Assembly: GCA_963971285.1 (NCBI GenBank)
Contig: OZ020258.1
Span: 2,232,001 to 2,296,000 of the forward strand
Length of the DNA stretch: 64,000 nucleotides
Origin: Astropecten irregularis
Taxonomy: Eukaryota; Echinodermata; Asteroidea; Paxillosida; Astropectinidae
Direction: 5' to 3'
In this document: positions 47,463-57,990 of the stretch, in pieces
Numbering within the stretch: the first letter of the stretch is position 1
Layout: each line of letters opens with the position of its first letter
Program-made: the position numbers and the translations under genes
Notes under the pieces: model-generated
Databases searched by the model: none
What the model saw: the letters and a program-made list of their open reading frames with translations, nothing else
Told to the model about the DNA's origin: nothing

Positions 47463-47835
47463 GGGGTGCCGTGGCCTAGTGGTCTGGCGTGTTGAGCTCA
47501 AAGTCTTGTGGTCAATCTACGGATTGTGGGTTCGAATCCAGCCATGGGTTAATGGTGCTTGCGTCCTTGGGCAAGACGCTTTGACACATATTGCTCCTCT
47601 TCACATACCCAGGTGTAAATGGGTACAATGCGAGGGAAGAGATGGCTTTGTGGTTTGATTAGCCCATGTGCGCTGAATACGGCAGCTAGGGCTGTATACT
47701 CCCCAGGGAGTTGAGATGGTTCCAGGAATGTAAATTATGGCCCGATGACCAGGGATAATAATAAAGTTGTAATGCGAAGTAGAGTATATTCATATAGTAG
47801 CTGCGCAATATAAATATCCTATATTATTATTATGG
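47463..47835 (+). mobile_element. tRNA-derived SINE family 1, full length
   Basis: GGGGTGCCGTGGCCTAGTGG start, GGGTTCGAATCCAGCCATGG, the core GTGCTTGCGTCCTTGGGCAA, then an ATT-repeat tail. Preceded by TATATAT and followed by TATTATTATTATGG. Confidence 0.9.
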
Positions 47836-49641
47836 AAAACTCAGGCACTCAACTTTCATATGACACAAAACCCCCCGAAAATAATCCATGCTTGGGTGAG
47901 CACCGCTCACTTTTGTAAAGGCTATGGAAATTAGGTTGCGCAGGAATTGTCCTTCCAATTTGTGAGAGTGAGTCGTGGGATGTTGTTATTACCCGTGTTG
48001 ATATCTGAAGTCAATCACAATTTATCAGTCAATCAATCAATACCATTAATTAAACAATCAACATTCAGCTACCAACCACTTAATCAAACATTGATTAGTA
48101 AATCAATCGATCAATTTAATAATCAATTAAGCAATTAAGCATTCGATCACGAATCAGCTTCAATCAATTAATTATTCAATAAATCAATCGTGAAATGATA
48201 CACTTTGGAAAAAGGGAAGGTGGCCTGGATATTTTGGAGTGGAGATCAATGCATATGAATTTGTCAAGATATGCACAAGCACACCCAGGGGAGATAGGGG
48301 AGGGGAGGAGGGGCCGGGCGCAAATGTCCTCTTGACCCTTATCCCACCTAACCGACGAAGTCCTACCCTACCGGTATCTCACATCCCCTGCATCATGTAG
48401 CATAACCCCATCCTGCCTGACTCACACCCCACTGAGTACCATGGAAAGATACAATGCTACAATAATAAATGCAATATCTATTCACTCATGCATAACAATG
48501 TTAATACAACGGAAGTGCATTTAGGACATGAGTAAAAAGAAATTAGGGGCCAGGGGCCTTATTTACAAAGTACACACAACGATTTACGGGCACGCAACTT
48601 CCACGCAATCGTGCGCAAGCACTTGCGGGTTATTCACGAAACACCCTTAAATCTGCTTGTGCCCGCAAACCACCCGGAAATTTGCGGGACCCCCAGACGT
48701 TCCCGCAATGATCCCGCAACTTCCATGGATTGTCTCCAGGGTCCAAATGAAAGGCCAATAATTATACCTTGGTAGGCAGCAGATATGACTCCTTGTCAAG
48801 GAAAGAAGACAGCGAATTGGGATGGAGGTGGAAGCGCGGCCGAATCGACCCCACCATCTATACCAAATACCCGAGCACCCATCAAACTAACGATCCGATT
48901 TTCAGTTTCGGTTAGCTGTCCCGACGTACTTCCATCATCGTTCGTACACGATAAATTGCCTGATAAATATTGTAGCTTCTCCTCTTTATTGACTTTCTAT
49001 GTGAGAATGAAGTGCATCATAAGTCATTCGATTGACCGCAGGCTTTCTGCTTGTTTTCACTCATAATATTGTACCCTAATTTTGCCCAGAGGTAGACCAG
49101 TGAGCTACTGCCCTTCAACCTATATACCAATAAGCGATGAGGTTGTCTCCCTGCTGTACCAAGTTCCCCTATCTTCCCCCATCTTACCATCTTCCTCTAT
49201 CCTTCGATTACATTACAAAAAGTATTTCAAAACATTAAGCTGCTAACCTTCCTTTATACTCAGATTATGTGCTCGACTCTTCTGCTCTGTAATTAAAATC
49301 GATGTTTGTTGATAAATGTAATCATGGTGCCCAGCTTTGGAAACAGACACAGACAGTAGTTGTCCTTCGGATGTCATTTTACGTGGAAAACAGACCAAGA
49401 TGATGATTATAAACCCGGCCGTCCTAGCTATGACAGAGAGTTGAAGTTTTGATTAAAACAACTGATCAATTGGATAGGGTTAGAACCGTATTATTACGTG
49501 ACATGTCCCAAATGTTGCTAGCAGGTGAGTTCTATCATTTTCTAGGTCGCCGGGGCTAGATCAGACCGCGTTTTGGGGAAATATATCCCGGCAGACGCAC
49601 CGCGACAGAGTCGGTAAATCTCGACCGGTCGATTGCCGAGA

Positions 49642-49783
49642 ATGTCTAGGCAGGGCAGGTGGCGTGTTGTGGTCGTGTTGGCCGCTTTTACGCAGTTCTT
49701 CGTAACTGCTGGGCCGGTCTATAACTATAACGTCTTCTTCGTGGATCTCAGGGAGGAATTTCAAAAAAGTGCCGTCATTACAG
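49642..49783 (+). CDS. SLC16/MCT-like transporter (plus-strand copy), exon 1
   Basis: The six-exon gene 49642-55108 encodes 486 residues of a major-facilitator, monocarboxylate-transporter-like (SLC16) plasma-membrane carrier with about 12 membrane segments. Exon 1 gives residues 1-47: a short cytosolic start MSRQGRW, then TM1 (VVVVLAAFTQFFVTAGPVY) and NVFFVDLREEFQKSA, which matches the MCT pattern FGVFFVELLEEF. The classical SLC16 signature DGGWGW is not kept here (RQGRWR). The start ATG is the first in frame (GAGAATGTC). The donor ACAG|GTGAGT is phase 1. The substrate cannot be told from sequence. A convergent paralogue begins to the right and ends at 58911. Confidence 0.88.
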
Positions 49784-49869
49784 GTGAGTCCATTCTTGTT
49801 CCTTTGGCCTGTGCTTTCCCATGCGTTTAATTGTATCTTGACTTATATGTTTGACCTATATGTTTGTCT

Positions 49870-49990
49870 TGTCACTTTGCCTTCGATAAAGATCCTGCTA
49901 GGATCGAAACGCGTCAGACCCTCCTAACTCTAAGCATTTTCAGGTCATTATTTCGGCTGATGAGTAGATTGAAGCAGTTTATCACTTGTA
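49870..49990 (+). mobile_element. Penelope-like fragment with hammerhead-like motif (in SLC16 intron 1)
   Basis: TTCGATAAAGATCCTGCTAG then GATCGAAACGCGTCAGACCC, followed by TTTTCAGGTCATTATTTCGG. Inverted relative to the copy at 39490-39605. Confidence 0.45.
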
Positions 49991-50042
49991 TTGATTCTTG
50001 TTTCTAGTATATGCTCAAAAAGAGAGCCAACCCATAATTTGA

Positions 50043-50653
50043 AGAGAATTCTATAGAGCTGCTTAAGCATAAAATTTGCTTAAAGGGAGGGTACAGAATT
50101 GGTAAGACAAAATACACTTCATAATCACAGATTCACATAAAACTTACACAGTATAATGGTGATGATAGGAGAAAACATCCCATGAAATGTTTTTGTCTAA
50201 AATGCCATATTCGTTGAGAAATAAATAAACTATTTTCCGATTGGAATAAATCGCTTCGAAGCGTTTTAATCATTCGTTGAAATGTGTACAGTTCTCTGTA
50301 CACGGGTTTTCACCATTTTCTCGTGACCAAGATGGCTGATTGACCTCAAACTTCTACAGGTTTGTCAGTTAAGGTATTTGATGGATTACATAATGTGCTT
50401 TCATTGTCAGCAACGGTTTTGTCGCAAACACCAGTTCTGTACCATCCCTTTAAGTATGAAAGGTTTTACCTGATGAAACAGGATTATATATCAAATTTTT
50501 ATGTGATGTTTTATACTGCTTTTGATTCATTCAGCCATTGTTTGCTGAGCATAACATTCACAAGAAGTTTTGGCTGGCATACTAATTGTATTTACCAAGT
50601 TTTTTGGTGCTTAAGCAAATTTTGTTGATTAAGGATCTCTATGAAATTGGCCC
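50043..50653. mobile_element. Palindromic MITE family F interrupted by a TTAA element
   Basis: GAGCTGCTTAAGCATAAAAT at the left; AGGATCTCTATGAAATTGGC at the right. The two halves are parted at a TTAA by 50080-50453. Confidence 0.75.
50080..50453 (+). mobile_element. TTAA-flanked element, third subfamily, nested
   Basis: TTAAAGGGAGGGTACAG at the left, CTGTACCATCCCTTTAA at the right, 374 bases; collinear but diverged from the main TTAA MITE (ATAAAACTTACACAGTATAA, TGTCTAAAATGCCATATT). The centre has its own palindrome (ATCGCTTCGAAGCG). It sits in family F at a TTAA site. Confidence 0.82.
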
Positions 50654-51105
50654 CTGGTCATTGATTGGCTTATTTCGGTTGACGTCATCAAACCGCCATC
50701 GCAGATGTATGTAGTGTAGCACACAGTATGTTGACAAGGAAATCACTACTCGTATGGCCTTCAGCTGAAGCGTTGTACCTCTCAGCCTCAAATGACGTAA
50801 GGTTTATAGTGTGAGGTACAGATGATCAGAAATGATGGGATGAGGGTTGAGGAATGATCATTGCGGACGCTGGATAAACGAATATCGGAAACTGAACTAA
50901 ACCATGCCCATGTCACACCGTTTTCAATGTTTTTCCGAGTCAACAAAATGTTGCGACTGAATAAAACGTTTTAGATGTGGTGTACAAATTGCTATTATTA
51001 ACTTCAGTATACGGTATAACACATTGCGTAGCATCTTGGATAAACATTGACGGATTCTTTTCACGACTCGTACCTATCTTGCACTAGTCATCCATTAATT
51101 CACTG

Positions 51106-51303
51106 TGGGGTGCCGTGGCCTAGTGTTCTGGTGTGTCGAACTCATTAGCCTTTTGAGTTCAATCTACAGATTGTGCGTTTGAATCCAGCCATGGGTTAAT
51201 GGTGCTTGCGTCCTTGGGCAAGACGCTTTGTCACATATTGCTCCTCTTCAGCCAGGTGTAAGTGGGTACCTGCGAGGGTAGAGATGGCTTTATGGTTTGA
51301 TCA
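51106..51303 (+). mobile_element. tRNA-derived SINE family 1, 3'-truncated, beside SLC16 exon 2
   Basis: GGGGTGCCGTGGCCTAGTGT to TTTATGGTTTGATCA. It lacks the second half and tail, and ends about 50 bases upstream of the acceptor at 51353-51354. Confidence 0.88.
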
Positions 51304-51354
51304 TATTATTGGTTTGATGCTGGGTTGTATCTATCTTGTGCCTTCGTGTTTTAG

Positions 51355-51654
51355 GATGGGTAGGGTCGTTGGGATCAGCACTGTACTGTGCTGTGGTGCC
51401 ATTGGCTGCAATCGTAGCGTCCAAGATCGGCAACCTCCCACTGGTCCTCATCGGTACCATCATGGCGTCGGCCGGTTACCTAGCAACGTCCTTCATCCCC
51501 ACCCTGGAGTATGCCTACCTGACCTTTGGCATCCTGGTAGGTCTAGGATCCAGCCTCGCTAATTGTGCAGCGGGTAGTTTGGTTCTAGACTGGTTCTCGG
51601 GCAGGGAGGATAACTGTCGAGCTACCGGCGGAGCCATCATGGGAACCTCGTTCG
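51355..51654 (+). CDS. SLC16/MCT-like transporter (plus-strand copy), exon 2
   Basis: The acceptor is GTTTTAG. The exon encodes residues 48-147: TM2 (GSLGSALYCAVVPLAAIVAS), TM3, TM4, and the MCT second signature region LDWFSGREDNCRATGGAIMG before TM5. It is phase 1 at both ends and 300 nt long, exactly as the paralogous exon at 63081-63380. The donor is unusual: the frame and the paralogue require TTCG|GCAAGT, a GC-AG intron, whereas the paralogue has GTACGT. A truncated SINE ends about 50 bases before this exon. Confidence 0.9.
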
Positions 51655-52141
51655 GCAAGTACATGTACTCCCAATATTTACAGTTACATTGTAAAAATCC
51701 TAAAACCGTAAAAAGTAATCGACCTTGTCAGTACAGCATTTTCTTTGTCCTTTCCACATTAAACACAGCAACTGCCATCAAATGAAATTGCTTCTGAAAA
51801 AAAACACTTTTCTTGATGTGGAATAACTGAAGTAAATGACTTGGTTATGGGGGAATGCAAACGCCTCTTCGTACACGTTTTGTGTACACAATCATCATAT
51901 CAAAGAATACGGGTTTATGTGCTATTTACTAAATTGACAGGGAATTATACTTATCATTTGATATATATGCAACATATAGGCAAGTTTGGACAAAAGTGAT
52001 CGCTCCTGAGACTTGGGCTTCATCCAAATCTGTTGTCTAGAACTAGGTCTAGGTCTTCGCTCCAGTGCAAAATCAGGACGTGAACCGATCACATCATTTT
52101 GAAACGTGTGCATTACATACCGCTTTTTATGATTTCTTTAG

Positions 52142-52539
52142 GCGTGATGGTGTTTGGTCCAGTACTGACTACCCTAAGTGCCCACTACGGTTGGAGGAAT
52201 TGCTTACGAATCCTCAGTGGTATCGTGCTAGTCGTAGGACTGGCAGGTTCGTTGCCATTCGCAAAGAGCGTCGACGGCCAGAGGACTAAACTAAACGCCG
52301 AGCAACCAGACCAAATAGATGGGCCACACTCCACCGGCGAGAACCGGAGTCCTGCGACCTGTGCAGGCGGAGAGGTGGACCAAGTTGCCGGCTGCGCCGA
52401 TGAGAGTGAGTCGGTGACTGAACAGACTGTGGAGGTTAAGACCGGCCCGTTGAGGCTCTTGGTAAATACTGACACGTGGCTGTGGGTCTCGTCTATCTCT
52501 CTGGCTCAATTCGGCTGGTCATTCGTCATCCTGAACTTT
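52142..52539 (+). CDS. SLC16/MCT-like transporter (plus-strand copy), exon 3
   Basis: The acceptor TTTCTTTAG completes a Gly codon (phase 1). Residues 148-280 hold TM5-TM6 (GVMVFGPVLTTLSAHYGWRN, then LRILSGIVLVVGLAGSLPF), a long polar central cytosolic loop of about 65 residues typical of SLC16 proteins, and TM7 (TWLWVSSISLAQFGWSFVIL). The donor TTT|GTAAGT is phase 0. At 398 nt it matches the paralogous exon at 61877-62274 exactly, although the central loops have diverged. Confidence 0.9.
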
Positions 52540-52616
52540 GTAAGTATCTGGATTATGCCAACATTGCAGCGAGTCTGCAAGAACCTGTGGAGAGTATGTC
52601 CTTTGTGTGAAAATAC

Positions 52617-52818
52617 GGTAGGTTTGTAGTGACACCATTTCAGCTCTTTTGTGAGAGTGTGTGGTTCTGAGAAGAACCGGTGGTATGCTCTGTTCGTCTT
52701 CAGGAGAGCGACTCACTTGGACTTCTCAGAACCAATCTCTCACACAACAGATTACATGGTGTTACCGCAAACCTACCTTATTTCACTTCATCCACCATGC
52801 ATAGCTTCAAGTGTTATC
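52617..52818 (+). mobile_element. Palindromic repeat family C (in SLC16 intron 3)
   Basis: Ends GTAGGTTTGTAGTGACACCA and inverted TGGTGTTACCGCAAACCTAC; subterminal GTGAGAGTGTGTGGTTCTGA mirrored by TCAGAACCAATCTCTCACAC. About 40 further bases to the right are shared with 3440-3490. Confidence 0.75.
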
Positions 52819-52903
52819 TGTGCTTTGTCTTGCTATCAACAAGGCTAATGGCATCTTGGTCTTTGACTTGAGGATTTTGTTTTTTATCTGTCTCAATCAT
52901 CAG

Positions 52904-53129
52904 TCCAGCTTCATGAAGGGAATTGGGCTGTCCTCAGATGACATCTCTTTAGCCCTTTTCATCTTCGGGGCTGCCGAGGTTGCGGTGAAAATCCTCTTCA
53001 CCGTGTTTGGAGATCGCCTGCCGTGCCTGAAACTGTACGTCATAGTTGTTGGCGCCACAGGGGGCGCTATCATCTCGGGATTCCTGACGCTCTGCTCAAC
53101 CTTTCAGCACATGATCATCCTTGCCACTG
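52904..53129 (+). CDS. SLC16/MCT-like transporter (plus-strand copy), exon 4
   Basis: The acceptor is ATCATCAG; it enters in phase 0 with SSFMKGIGLSSDDISLALFI, followed by GAAEVAVKILFTVFGDRLP (the TM8-9 region with a GDRLP loop) and GAIISGFLTLCSTFQHMIIL (TM10). The donor CTG|GTGAGT is phase 1. It is 226 nt, identical in length to exon 60544-60769 of the paralogue, with strong similarity throughout. Confidence 0.9.
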
Positions 53130-53604
53130 GTGAGTATGATTTGCATGAAGAGGAAAGAATGAAACTTAAAAATCATTCAAGATTCAATCGATGTCAGTAT
53201 AGGTGTCCTTTAAGATTCTTGGTGTAGCATTTGAATATTCGAATTCAGTGGATGATTTTCATATTGACGTCTTAATTTTCCCCAAGTCAGGAATGAAGCC
53301 CTGAAACCCTGAAGGGCAAAGAAGACGCAAGAACGTCAAGCAAACATTCAAATAGTGTTTGCTGCCACCAAGAGTCCAAGACTATCCAACCCTTCTTAGG
53401 CAATGACGTCACTTATCGCAGTAATTAATAATGTTCCACCATTACGCTATACGTTCTTGAGTTTACTGCTTATCATCTACGTCGTTTATTCACAATGTTC
53501 AATGGCTTCATGTTTGTCCTGACGATGTCGGTCACGTGGTCGGTCCTGTATTGTGACGTCATAGCACTACATTGAACTTTGACGGTCACTTTTAACTTGT
53601 GAAC

Positions 53605-53846
53605 AGGAGCCAATTTCACAGAGCTGTTAAGCACAAACAAATCTAAACACAAAACGTCTTGCTCAATACAACAAACCACCATTGAAAATTCCACTAGATA
53701 TTCATGGTCTGCTAACAACAGCCAAAGAGCAATCACATTAAGTGATACACAACACATTTGGATGTTATAGCCCTGTTTTTATTCAGACAGAAATTTCATA
53801 TGGTTAGCACATTTTTGTGCTAAGCAGGGCCGTGAAATTGGCCCCA
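53605..53846. mobile_element. Palindromic MITE family F, next to an exon
   Basis: GAGCCAATTTCACAGAGCTG at the left, CCGTGAAATTGGCCCC at the right; middle GATATTCATGGTCTGCTAAC. It ends 29 bases before SLC16 exon 5. Confidence 0.85.
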
Positions 53847-53875
53847 GACAATTCGATTTCTTATACTCTTGGCAG

Positions 53876-54016
53876 CATGGGGCATGTTTCGTGGAGCGAT
53901 CTACGGGGCATGTTTTGCAGCTGGTGATGAACTCTTCATGACGTACGGTGCACGGTCAGTTACTTCTATTGTCCTACTTGGCTTCGGACTGGGAATCCTC
54001 TTATCACCAATAACTG
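53876..54016 (+). CDS. SLC16/MCT-like transporter (plus-strand copy), exon 5
   Basis: The acceptor is CTTGGCAG, phase 1 to phase 1, 141 nt. It encodes AWGMFRGAIYGACFAAGDEL, then TSIVLLGFGLGILLSPITG (TM11). The paralogous exon at 59807-59950 is one codon longer. A palindromic MITE of the CCAATTTCAC family ends only about 30 bases before the acceptor, so the branch point of this intron may lie in transposon DNA. Confidence 0.88.
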
Positions 54017-54114
54017 GTGAGAGCATACCGTCTAATGTTGTAGTAGATGTTGAGAGGAAAATAGTGCTTACTGAGCCCTTTGAACTGCAATCTAGAAAAT
54101 CATATTAATATCAA

Positions 54115-54232
54115 TTGTGGAATGTAGTGACCTAGTGTAGTGGCCTCAAGATCTTGTGGTCAATGTACAGATTGTGGTTTCGAGTCCAGTCATGGGTTTG
54201 TGGTGCTTGTGTCCTTGGGCAAGACGCTTGGG
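54115..54232 (+). mobile_element. tRNA-derived SINE family 1, head only
   Basis: GTGACCTAGTGTAGTGG, GTGGTTTCGAGTCCAGTCAT, GTGCTTGTGTCCTTGGGCAA; the rest is missing. Confidence 0.75.
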
Positions 54233-54517
54233 TTGTATCGTTTCCTGAGTGTCAATGTATCCCGGTGATAATTTGGCCAAATTTACAGTCTTGAAACCAT
54301 CGTAGTTCCACAGGGAGTCTACGATCCAAAATATGTAGATTGACCATAAGATCGTTAGAATGTGACACACCATGCTGACCACTTGACTTGTAGACAAGTC
54401 GTTAGAAGTCGCGGTGGTCGTCTCTAAGCTCTCGCGACTCTCGCGAAACCGCTTTACTTTCTCGCGACACCTTTAGCTACGGCGAGATCCGGCTCTAGGG
54501 ACCACTTGAAACTATGG

Positions 54518-54738
54518 CATTTACGAAACAGAGGCTCAGGCTCCGTGTCAGGCTCCGGCTCCATTTCGTGAATCCATTCTGAAATAACGGGTATCAAAAT
54601 AGAGGCTTTGGCTGTGGTTCGGAAGTAGATTCTCTGACTTGCAAAGGAAACCGGAGCTTCGGCTTCAATGAAAAACCGCAACCTATATTTTCAGCATATA
54701 TATGTCAGAGCTGGAGCCTGAGCCTCCGTTTCGTAAAA
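54518..54738. mobile_element. Palindromic MITE family G (in SLC16 intron 5)
   Basis: TTTACGAAACAGAGGCTCAG at the left, TGAGCCTCCGTTTCGTAAAA at the right; middle TTGGCTGTGGTTCGGAAGTA. Confidence 0.85.
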
Positions 54739-54854
54739 GCCTATAAGGTTTTTACGAAACGTAATAATAATTGCGCGACGTGCAATGTAGAGATCCCTGA
54801 ACATCTGTGGGTCTCTGTTATTATGAATAACTATGATCTCTTCATTTTCCTCAG

Positions 54855-55108
54855 AGGGCCTGTACGACCTGACTGGAGATTACACTCTAAGCTTATCCGT
54901 CTTGATAGGGACTTTCATGATGTCGGCATTCTGCATGATACTCATACCAGCGAAGAAGAGGCTTCCCTTCTGCCGGTTGCTGGGCCACAGAGACCGGCCT
55001 GCGATTGAAGACGACACGATCAGCCAGACGGACGCTGTCGGTATCGTGGACACTCCAGCTTCCAGACTCTCAGGTCGCACCAACCTCGCGTATGAGGTCC
55101 AGATATAA
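54855..55108 (+). CDS. SLC16/MCT-like transporter (plus-strand copy), last exon
   Basis: The acceptor is TTCCTCAG, phase 1. It encodes EGLYDLTGDYTLSLSVLIG (TM12 starts at about GDYTLS), MMSAFCMILIP, a basic stop-transfer AKKRL, and a 50-residue cytosolic tail ending YEVQI at TAA 55106-55108. The GDYTLSL block is shared with the convergent paralogue; the tail is not. Confidence 0.87.
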
Positions 55109-55234
55109 GATGGACCTCGACATCAAAGCGCAACTCTTCGGACTACTCCCCCTCTTCAGTGTATCACTTCCCCGCAAAGCCACCCTTCATGGTCTACTGC
55201 GGCTCTATAATTATGTCAGTCATGAAGAGGCGTC

Positions 55235-55400
55235 TGTGGCGTTAAACTTGTGCGTTACACTCGTATTCAATATGGTGATGTCCACGTTTTGGGTTCGTAC
55301 CCGGACACAACAGTCTGGTGACTGTGTCATTGGGCAAGACACTTTGTAACTGATTCTTTTGCTCCACCGGAGTAGAATGGACACCAGTGATGGCGTCTTT
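55235..55400 (+). mobile_element. SINE-like fragment in the 3' region of the plus-strand SLC16 gene
   Basis: B-box-like TTGGGTTCGTACCCGGACAC and the SINE core variant CATTGGGCAAGACACTTTGT. Different in detail from families 1 and 2. Confidence 0.55.
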
Positions 55401-56099
55401 AAAGTCATCACTTAGAAAGGTGCATCGGACAGAGATCATCTATTTGGACCATCATAGCCCTTATAAGAAAGGTCTATCGAAGCCAGTGTATCTGATGTAT
55501 ATGACATCATGGACAATAGTTATGGCTGCCTCCACCTGGACCATACAGGCCTGGTTGGGAAGGTATGGACTGAACAGGTAAGTCTGTATGTTCTATCTAT
55601 GGCTGCCTCCATCTGGACCATTAAATGCAAGATTGGTATTTTTTTTTATAAAGGCCTTTGGTATAGGATGAGTTTATGGGCATAGTGCCTTGGTTCCACA
55701 TGGTTGAACACTCGCTTCAAAACTGAAATACACTATAGAATTATTCATAATTATTAGGCTCATCCTTATTCACAAAAGTGTGTCATATGAAACGCGATAT
55801 TACCAGTGACATGAACTCACCATCATAAGGCACTCTGGTTACTGTTCCCGAGATAATTCAGGATATTTTAATGCGATAGCAAAAATATGCCCTTAAAATA
55901 ATAAGTCATATACCCAGCTTAAGGGCACGAGGCGAATTTACCAAAATGTTGTGCTACGGTACGTGCACGCCCCTATTATGATTGTCATAAAGTCTGTTAG
56001 CGAGGGATTTATTTCACGTACACTCAGTTAGTTTCTCATAATGTGTTTACCATACGAGCTGTATACATGTAATGTGAACTGTTCGTAACATAACTCACC

Positions 56100-56238
56100 T
56101 GGGGTCGATTTCACGAAGCTCTACGATTGATCGTAACTCCGGAGATACGAAGGATAACCCATCGTATGCATTCCAGCCCTACGTAGGATACGATGGGTTA
56201 TCCTTCGTAACTCGAGTTACGATCGTGAAATCGACCCC
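56100..56238. mobile_element. Palindromic MITE family A, most symmetrical copy
   Basis: GGGGTCGATTTCACGAAGCT at the left, TCGTGAAATCGACCCC at the right, with inner TACGAAGGATAACCCATCGT and the inverse ACGATGGGTTATCCTTCGTA. Confidence 0.88.
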
Positions 56239-56610
56239 AGTTGCGATAGTGAGGGTAAGGTCCATGGCGATATCACATGATACGGGCCATTATTATAATT
56301 AGGTCAGCATAAAAACAAATTATTAATATCAATGATTCGTCGGGGAGTTTTATTAATTTATAAATTAGGCTTTATACCCTCCGTCAACGTAGATGAATAC
56401 TGCATTATTACTTGTGCTGAATAAGCACAGAATATATTTATGCTCTAATTTGCAAGCCTAATTTGCACAATTTACAATTATTATGAGAATACACGGCAGT
56501 TAATGCCAACGACCGTTTGGATAAATTCTGTGCAAATGAACATTTCAAATGAACATGCACGTGTAGTGGAATAACTGTCTGTATACATTACATACCGAAC
56601 TACAACTATA

Positions 56611-57048
56611 CAGGGTGTCCCAAAAAAAACGTTACACTGTGTTGGGATCCATGATGATAACATTAAACTGTTAATCACTTCAGGGTTCAGGTATGTGATA
56701 AAACCATGTCTTGGCTATCACCATGTAGAATTTAAGCAAAATCGGGCTGAAATTGGCGAAAATATGACCAATTGAAAGAGTACTCTTAAAAGAAATGTGC
56801 AGTAAGTGGTCAAGACATACATAATGTGTATTGAAAGAAAGATGAAAATCGGGTTTTGAGGTTGGGTCATTCAGTTTTAATTTTTCCCTCAATTTCAGTC
56901 CAATTCTGCTTACATTCTACATGGTGATAGCCAAGACATGGCTGTATCATATAGCTGAATCTTGAAGTGATAAACAGTTTAATTTTAATATACAGTAATA
57001 GTTCTCGACACAAAGTGTTGCACGTTTTTTTTGGGGGGGGACACGCTG
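56611..57048. mobile_element. Tc1/mariner-type MITE
   Basis: CAGGGTGTCCCAAAAAAAAC at the left and inverted TTTTTTTTGGGGGGGGACAC at the right, TA on both sides (56609-56610, 57049-57050). The arms also repeat inside (CATGTCTTGGCTATCACCAT and its inverse). 438 bases, no transposase frame. A fragment of a similar end (CAGGGTGTCTCAAAAAAA) is at 47393. Confidence 0.8.
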
Positions 57049-57246
57049 TATATACAACCGTTAAATAATTTTTTCGTTCTTTTCGACAGATCATTCATAG
57101 TCTAACTTTTGAAATAGCATGTCATAAAACTAGCCTGTTACTGATTTGCGTAGACTTGCCCACCCCTATCCCCCCTGGTCATCACTCTAACCTTCCTTTT
57201 CGTTCTGATCCTCTCATCCATGTATGTGTATACTTTACTTGCATGT

Positions 57247-57310
57247 TCTTGTCCTCTTGACATTAAGCCTTTGATAAAGATCCTGCTGGGATTGAAACGT
57301 CTTTGTAGAT
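57247..57310 (+). mobile_element. Short Penelope-like motif fragment
   Basis: CTTTGATAAAGATCCTGCTG, then GGATTGAAACGTC; a diverged copy of the motif at 49870. Confidence 0.35.
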
Positions 57311-57635
57311 TTAGTCATGTCTACACGTTTGGAAACAATGAAATCATCTCAGCTCTTGCAAGGATTTCAAATGCATTTAGTTTTCTCTGGAGCATATCTT
57401 AATGACAATTACACAGTAATTGCCTTGAAAGTCATAACATGTACTATTTAATAGTAAGCTTTTAGACAGCAAAGAAGTAGTGATGTCCTTTCGTATCCTA
57501 AGCGAATCTGTTTTCTACCTTTAAGGTTCTAAAGGGTTAGCTATCATTACTATATAACTCTACTATGAGGATTTCATCTGCAGTATGTGCAGCATACTAT
57601 GCATGTATATATGGTTTAATATGGTATCTTTTATA

Positions 57636-57831
57636 ATGGACCTTTCCCATGAAATATGCTAATGAGATACGCGCACGCGAAAATGCATCACTGGTTGGCA
57701 AGCTCCATGCCCTCTGCGTTGTAAAACTATGTGGTACGTACGTGCCTAATGTAGCTGCAACTTTCTTGCCAACCAGTAGGGCATTTGCGCTTGCGCGTAT
57801 CTCATTGGCATATTTCATGGGAAAGGTCCAT
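57636..57831. mobile_element. Palindromic MITE with TA target site
   Basis: ATGGACCTTTCCCATGAAAT at the left and inverted ATTTCATGGGAAAGGTCCAT — TA on both sides. Arms of about 55 bases include GAGATACGCGCACGCGAAAA and its inverse. 196 bases. Confidence 0.88.
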
Positions 57832-57846
57832 TACAAATGGTGTATT

Positions 57847-57990
57847 AGGGGACATGTTAGCGTCTAAAAGTGAACATTTTTGGGACAACTCGGGGCTTAG
57901 GGAGACTTTTCGATGTCTCCCTAAGGTACCAGCTACCTTTAAGAGACATATTTTTACCGTCTGTATTTTAATAGAAGACAGAGAATGCGC
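57847..57990 (+). repeat. Interspersed repeat fragment (CTCCCTAA family), second copy
   Basis: Homologous in inverted orientation to bases 1-150. It directly follows a palindromic MITE (57636-57831), so it may itself be a boundary of a larger element. Confidence 0.7.

Larger units (their letters stand above)
44640..49641. other. Intergenic region between minisatellite and SLC16-like gene
   Basis: Two full TTAA MITEs, a 142-bp palindromic MITE, a SINE and fragments, listed separately. 48551-48735 resembles one more MITE (GGGGCCTTATTTACAAAGTA start). Nothing recognised in 48740-49640 apart from the presumed promoter and 5' UTR of the SLC16-like gene. Confidence 0.55.

Noticed and set aside
48000-48190. 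ATCAATCAATCA-rich region as a possible element or origin
   Set aside because: Low-complexity A+T-rich sequence with irregular AATCA words; no ends or duplications seen.
55387-55581. Possible additional SLC16 exon after the plus-strand stop
   Set aside because: The previous exon ends with a proper stop and the paralogue has no counterpart; the frame shows no SLC16 similarity beyond generic hydrophobicity.
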